DNA of 64,000 bases from Larimichthys crocea (lineage: Eukaryota; Chordata; Actinopteri; Sciaenidae), in the NCBI RefSeq assembly GCF_000972845.2, contig NC_040029.1, forward strand, positions 4,081,811 to 4,145,810, in the 5' to 3' direction. The notes beneath the pieces are model-generated. The model ran no database searches, was not told the DNA's origin, and saw nothing but the letters and a program-made list of their open reading frames with translations. The translations under genes were made by a program, and so were the position numbers. Each line of letters begins with the position of its first letter. Position 1 is the stretch's first letter. Positions 60,230 to 64,000 of this stretch are shown here, in pieces.

Positions 60230-60884
60230 AATGCACTTGGTTTCTATGTGTTGGTGTTCTGTTGACAAGAACAGTCAGGATTAAGGGCACAATACTGACG
60301 CATAATGCAACTGTTACCACTAAAAAACCAGCCTTTCTGTGTAAGCACTAACTAAGTCAACTCATTTATCAGCTGTCATAACATGTTTAGTTTGGGCACG
60401 TGATACGCCACGGCTTGCATATCTTGAGAACTGTATGCTTGAAAGCCTCAAAATATGCAGGCGTGTTAGATTAAGCGTGGCTATTGTTTGAGTCTGTCAC
60501 ATCTCTTTCATGTTAGCACCGACGTCATGTTGCAATATTTTCACACGCACATGTGAAACATCTAACGCTGATTCATTCATGCTTTTCTTTTTCTTTTTTT
60601 TTCTAAGCACTTAATCCTTTTCAGGGTCATGGCAATAATTAGCTGTATAATAACTTCCTGGTTTGGCTCATGTTGATTTTGCATATGGTAACCATTGCCT
60701 CTCACACTTTATCTCAAGGCTGCTTTTAATATGTCAGAGAAAGGATTAAGGAGAATGGTCATTTTTTTAAGATAATGCACTTGTAATTGATCTTTGACTA
60801 AATCTACCCTTGGTGTTGAGAAATTAAAGCTGGATTGACTTTTTTTTTTTTTTTTTGCCTGTCTTGGAGCAAGCAGTAACCTCT
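60230..60884. other. Unassigned DNA
   Basis: No gene is visible. A T run of about 17 nt lies at 60840-60856, immediately before the R2 copy. Confidence 0.45.
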
Positions 60885-61045
60885 GTGGCTGTGAAATGAA
60901 GCAAGTGCCAAAGTTCCAAAAACTGCAGTTCACCAAATGGCCACTTGAGGGTGGTTACAGAACAAGTCATCTCCATAGCACCTATGTTAAATACCCAACT
61001 TCACAGCAGAAATAAACATGTTTACAGGTTGGTTCCAACATGGGT
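60885..61045 (-). repeat. Dispersed repeat R2, copy 2
   Basis: This is the reverse-orientation match to 33.8-34.0 kb. Read on the minus strand it has TGTAAACATGTTTATTTCTG, CTGTGAAGTTGG, CCTCAAGTGGCCA and ACAGAGGTTACTGC. It ends in a G-run (nine or ten G) at 61045-61054 on the plus strand. Confidence 0.8.
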
Positions 61046-61087
61046 GGGGGGGGGTTTTGTGTCTAGAGCTAAAATAAATAATAAATA

Positions 61088-61112
61088 TAATAATAATAAT
61101 AATAATAATATA
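61088..61112. repeat. (AAT)n microsatellite
   Basis: A trinucleotide TAA/AAT run of about 25 bp between the R2 and R3 copies. The poly-Tyr frame on the minus strand is this array in translation. Confidence 0.9.
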
Positions 61113-61189
61113 TAAACTGGTCTATGATTTTGAGCTTTGGAACACAACATTGACAGCCGACAAGGACCAGCATTAACATATTTAATAGT

Positions 61190-61325
61190 ATTTCTGGCCA
61201 TCTAATGAATAATAATCCACTACTTACTCTTCTTTTAGTTCTGTTTTGGTCTCCACCAACTCCCAATTAAAATATCTCAAAGCTCTTTAGCAACTAAATG
61301 GCCTAATATGTTAATGGCTTAGTTG
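61190..61325 (-). repeat. Dispersed repeat R3, copy 3
   Basis: On the minus strand the segment AGTTGGTGGAGACCAAAACA with GAACTAAAAGAAGAG and ATTCATTAGATGG follows the body of R3. The preceding TTTAGTTGCTAAAGAGCTTT corresponds to GCAGCTAAAGGGCC of the 53.9-kb copy. Confidence 0.65.
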
Positions 61326-61521
61326 CTAACTACTAACTAACTGCATAGGTGTGATTGGCACACCCCACCGAAGCGATCGGGGGGAGATAACCTAATTCAG
61401 ATAATCTTCCGCAACGATTGCAGGCTCTTTGGTGGAGCTCTGCTTTGAATGAAGTTCCATCGTTGACAGCGGTGAGCGATGACAGCGGTCATTATGTTTA
61501 CCAATACCCGACCCAAACCTC

Positions 61522-61603
61522 ATTTTCAGGTCGGAAAAGCTGGATTTCCAGGAATTATCCGGATTTTCAGGTCGGAAAAGCTGGATTTCCAGGAATTATC
61601 CGG
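61522..61603. repeat. Perfect 41-bp tandem duplication
   Basis: The unit starting ATTTTCAGGTCGGAAAAGCT and ending GGAATTATCCGG occupies 61522-61562 and is repeated without a single difference at 61563-61603. Perfect identity points to a very recent duplication. A polymorphic minisatellite or an assembly artefact should also be considered. Confidence 0.97.
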
Positions 61604-61609
61604 AAGAAT

Positions 61610-64000
61610 CACACCCACGTAACTGAAACGGCTGATAAGAGTGAGCAAAAACAGTGACGTCGAAGGCGGTTACACCGAAACAATTACCCTAAATATGCTA
61701 AAACAGCTGCAGGTGCACTGCAGTGTCAGGTGAAAATTCTCTGTAGGGGTTCATGCTTTCACATTGCATACAGTTTGATCCGTTGTTAATATAAACACAT
61801 TGATTCGTGCAGTCTCAAGTTTGACTTCCTCACAATAATAATGTCAGCACCTGTCAGCATTTGTTCTTGCAAGTTCCCTCGGAAATGACTTCCAGCATCT
61901 GCGGGGGGGGTTTTTCTTGCTCACGTCAAAACTCAGCACCTGCATTGCTGACATGTACACAAGAAAACTGCCTCCCATAACACATGCACACAGACACTCC
62001 TCATCCATCTTAAACTCACTCCCTTCTTCGTCAGTGAATCCGATCTCTGCAAGGAGGGCTTCATGTGTGCTGCAGCTAATGGATTCTAATGATGCATCTA
62101 TAATAATCTGACAAGCTTTACAGCCAGCGGACAAACAAGACAACTCTCAAACCAGAGGCACTGAAGAAAAAAACGCAGGCGGCATGCAGCAGGTTGTCAC
62201 CTCATATTACCTTGTGCAAAATTATCCAATAAAATAACCTCCTCCTGCCTCGCTCACACCTCCTCCTCCACCTCCTCTCGAAGCGAGACGATATTAAGAT
62301 GTTTCAGAGCAGCGGCATATATATATTTATACGGCACCCCGAGTTAAAGTTCTTTTTCGAAATATTGCCGAGAAGTGAAGGAATTGCTCTCTCAGAAGCT
62401 CAGGTGTGATGCAGAAGAGAAAAAATCTGCAAGGGGTGCTTATTCGTTTTTCTTGTTTACTTTACTTTTTTTATATATATATATCAACATAAGCGCAAGA
62501 AGACGAAAAAAAAGGAGAGTTAAATAAAATTGGTAAAAGTGTCACCATACTTTCTGGGAAGTCATGACACATTGCACAGCCTGAATAAGACCTGAGCCAC
62601 GTGGAAATAATCAGCGGCGCCACCATAAAGTTTATAGCTGAGCCGCAACTCAGGAAAGCTGCATAAACGTCTCCTCAACCCAGCCTATTCAAATCACAAG
62701 CGTAAAAACACTAAATAATATACATCATACAGACCCTTTCAACATTTACAGCTCATGATGCATTGTAATTTAACTCTGACCTCGAGCTCTTTGCATATAT
62801 TTTTCATAGAAATTATCTTGATTTTTCACATTAATGAATTCTCTGCATTTGCAACCCACATGAAGACTCTTTAAATACCACGTTGCCAACGAATGCAGCA
62901 GAGCTGAACTAACTCCCACTGTACTGGGCTTAATCATAGTTTTTAGTGTGGCTAAAAGGTGGAATATTCCAGAAGAAAAAAAAACTCATTTGCATCTAAA
63001 TATGAACCAACTGTCCCCTGGGCATGCAAAAAAAATTCAAATCTTTGTTGTTATTTTTAGGTGCTACGTTCACTTCCTTTCATCAGGTCATCTCTTGTTC
63101 TCCCTTGGCTACTTTCTCTCTCTCCATCACCCGTTCTCTCATACATATGGGAGTGATACTCTAAAGCCTGGAAACAGCTTTTGGGGTGCGTTTCAAGTCA
63201 TTCAGTCTGGCCTGGTTTGCAGGCGGAGGTCCAAGTCGCCATATTTCTTCTTTGTCTTACTGTTTGAATTATCGTTGACCCAGAATCTACTGCCAGGGAT
63301 GTGTGCCGATGTGTGGCGAATTCAGTTGTTTCTAGCAGAAAATTGTTTTCTTTCCTGTTTTGTGTTGAAATGAAGTGCATGGGTAGGAGATCTTCTGAGT
63401 GACACGTTTGAGTGGAGTACAGCTGCTTTTAATTTACATCATGCTGTTCCACCACCAGATGGATGCTTGGAAAAGTCCTCTTAGACTTAAGTGGGAGAGA
63501 TGATGCAGATACTAAACCATCCATGGATTTACTTTGGAAATCTCCAGCTGAACACGTTTGAAACATTGAGTCAATCTTTCTGACTGAGTATCAGGGATTT
63601 GTTTCCATTCAGCTGTAATAACATTGGTTAACTAAAATATGGTAGTAGGGCCAGGCTTGTTGTGTTGGTTGGTGTTCCAGTTCATCCCAAAGGTGTTAGA
63701 TGGGGTTCTTCAACACCAAACCGGAAAAACAGGATACATAATTGCATTTCTTGGAAATAAAAGACTATTTTGCAGCTTGCTCATCAAAAATTGATATAGT
63801 GGATGGCATAGTCGTCATATTCATTCATCAAGGGTACATGCTATGCAGCACTCTCTCCTTAATTATGGTTGTAAGAGACAATTTGAGAGTTATCTGTTCC
63901 ACAAAATCTTTATTTAGACTATTAGTTTATTTGCTTAGATGTGTAAATTCATAATTTCATATATGGAGGAATATTGTTTAATTCATTACTGTGAAGTGTA
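61610..64000. other. Unassigned DNA, possible regulatory segment
   Basis: No gene is visible. A 99-codon minus-strand frame at 61844-62143 has a plausible composition but no recognised motif. CTCCTCC-rich DNA at 62236-62282 is followed by a TATA-like stretch (CATATATATATTTATAC) near 62315-62333 and a second TA run near 62471-62484. Confidence 0.4.

Noticed and set aside
61844..62143. Minus-strand frame of 99 codons with Cys-rich and acidic stretches.
   Set aside because: It looks protein-like, but I recognise no family and see no convincing splice sites or neighbouring exons. Conservation would be needed to revive it.
62310..62335. TATA-like stretch considered as a promoter.
   Set aside because: Simple TA runs are common in this AT-rich DNA. 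No downstream exon or coding start supports it.
1..64000. Search for CRISPR arrays, operons, phage or bacterial genes.
   Set aside because: No regular direct-repeat arrays with unique spacers, no ribosome-binding-site-led gene strings and no dense coding. All features point to vertebrate nuclear DNA.

Overview
The window looks like non-coding DNA from a vertebrate, most likely a ray-finned (teleost) fish. This is inferred from the repeat content: decayed non-LTR retrotransposon ends of types common in teleosts, a tRNA-derived SINE, small inverted-repeat DNA elements, many (CA)n/(GT)n tracts, and LINE tails running into (TATC)n arrays. No bacterial, organellar or viral gene is visible. I found no exon of a recognisable host protein. 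The longest open frame is about 150 codons, and frames of that size are expected by chance in 64 kb. The only frames resembling known proteins are fragments of retrotransposon reverse-transcriptase polyproteins.

Layout. At 0-5 kb there is a copy of dispersed family R1, a CpG-dense patch near 3.1 kb and a badly decayed CR1/Rex1-like LINE at 4.1-5.0 kb. At 5-16 kb the DNA is mostly unassigned, with dinucleotide repeats, two pyrimidine-rich tracts and one short inverted-repeat element (12.4 kb). At 16-22 kb there is a diverged direct-repeat pair, an imperfect hairpin, a 5'-truncated L1-like insertion with a clear 16-bp target-site duplication (18.4-19.0 kb) and a SINE-like element on the minus strand. 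At 24.4-25.6 kb is a dense cluster: a nearly perfect 59-bp-arm hairpin, two overlapping or nested small elements and a LINE tail.

At 28-41 kb there are SINE copies, a LINE tail with a tetranucleotide array, dispersed families R2 and R3, the first copy of an LTR-like family (R4) and the longest R1 copy. At 43-51 kb lie a locally duplicated block (R5), the third R1 copy, the second R4 copy and a possible conserved regulatory block around 46.5-47.1 kb. At 53-62 kb are R3, LINE 3' ends, a 491-bp element whose long terminal inverted repeats are built from an iterated 12-bp motif (56.1-56.6 kb), a LINE end with an unbroken C-terminal frame (57.2-57.6 kb), another LINE end, R2 and R3 copies on the minus strand, and a perfect 41-bp tandem duplication.

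No genes act together here. The window reads as a gene desert or a long intron/intergenic stretch shaped by transposition, with possible cis-regulatory blocks between the repeats. The features most worth following up are the 56-kb element with motif-array termini, the 24.4-kb near-perfect hairpin, and the unassigned families R1 and R4. Family labels R1 to R5 are local to this report.
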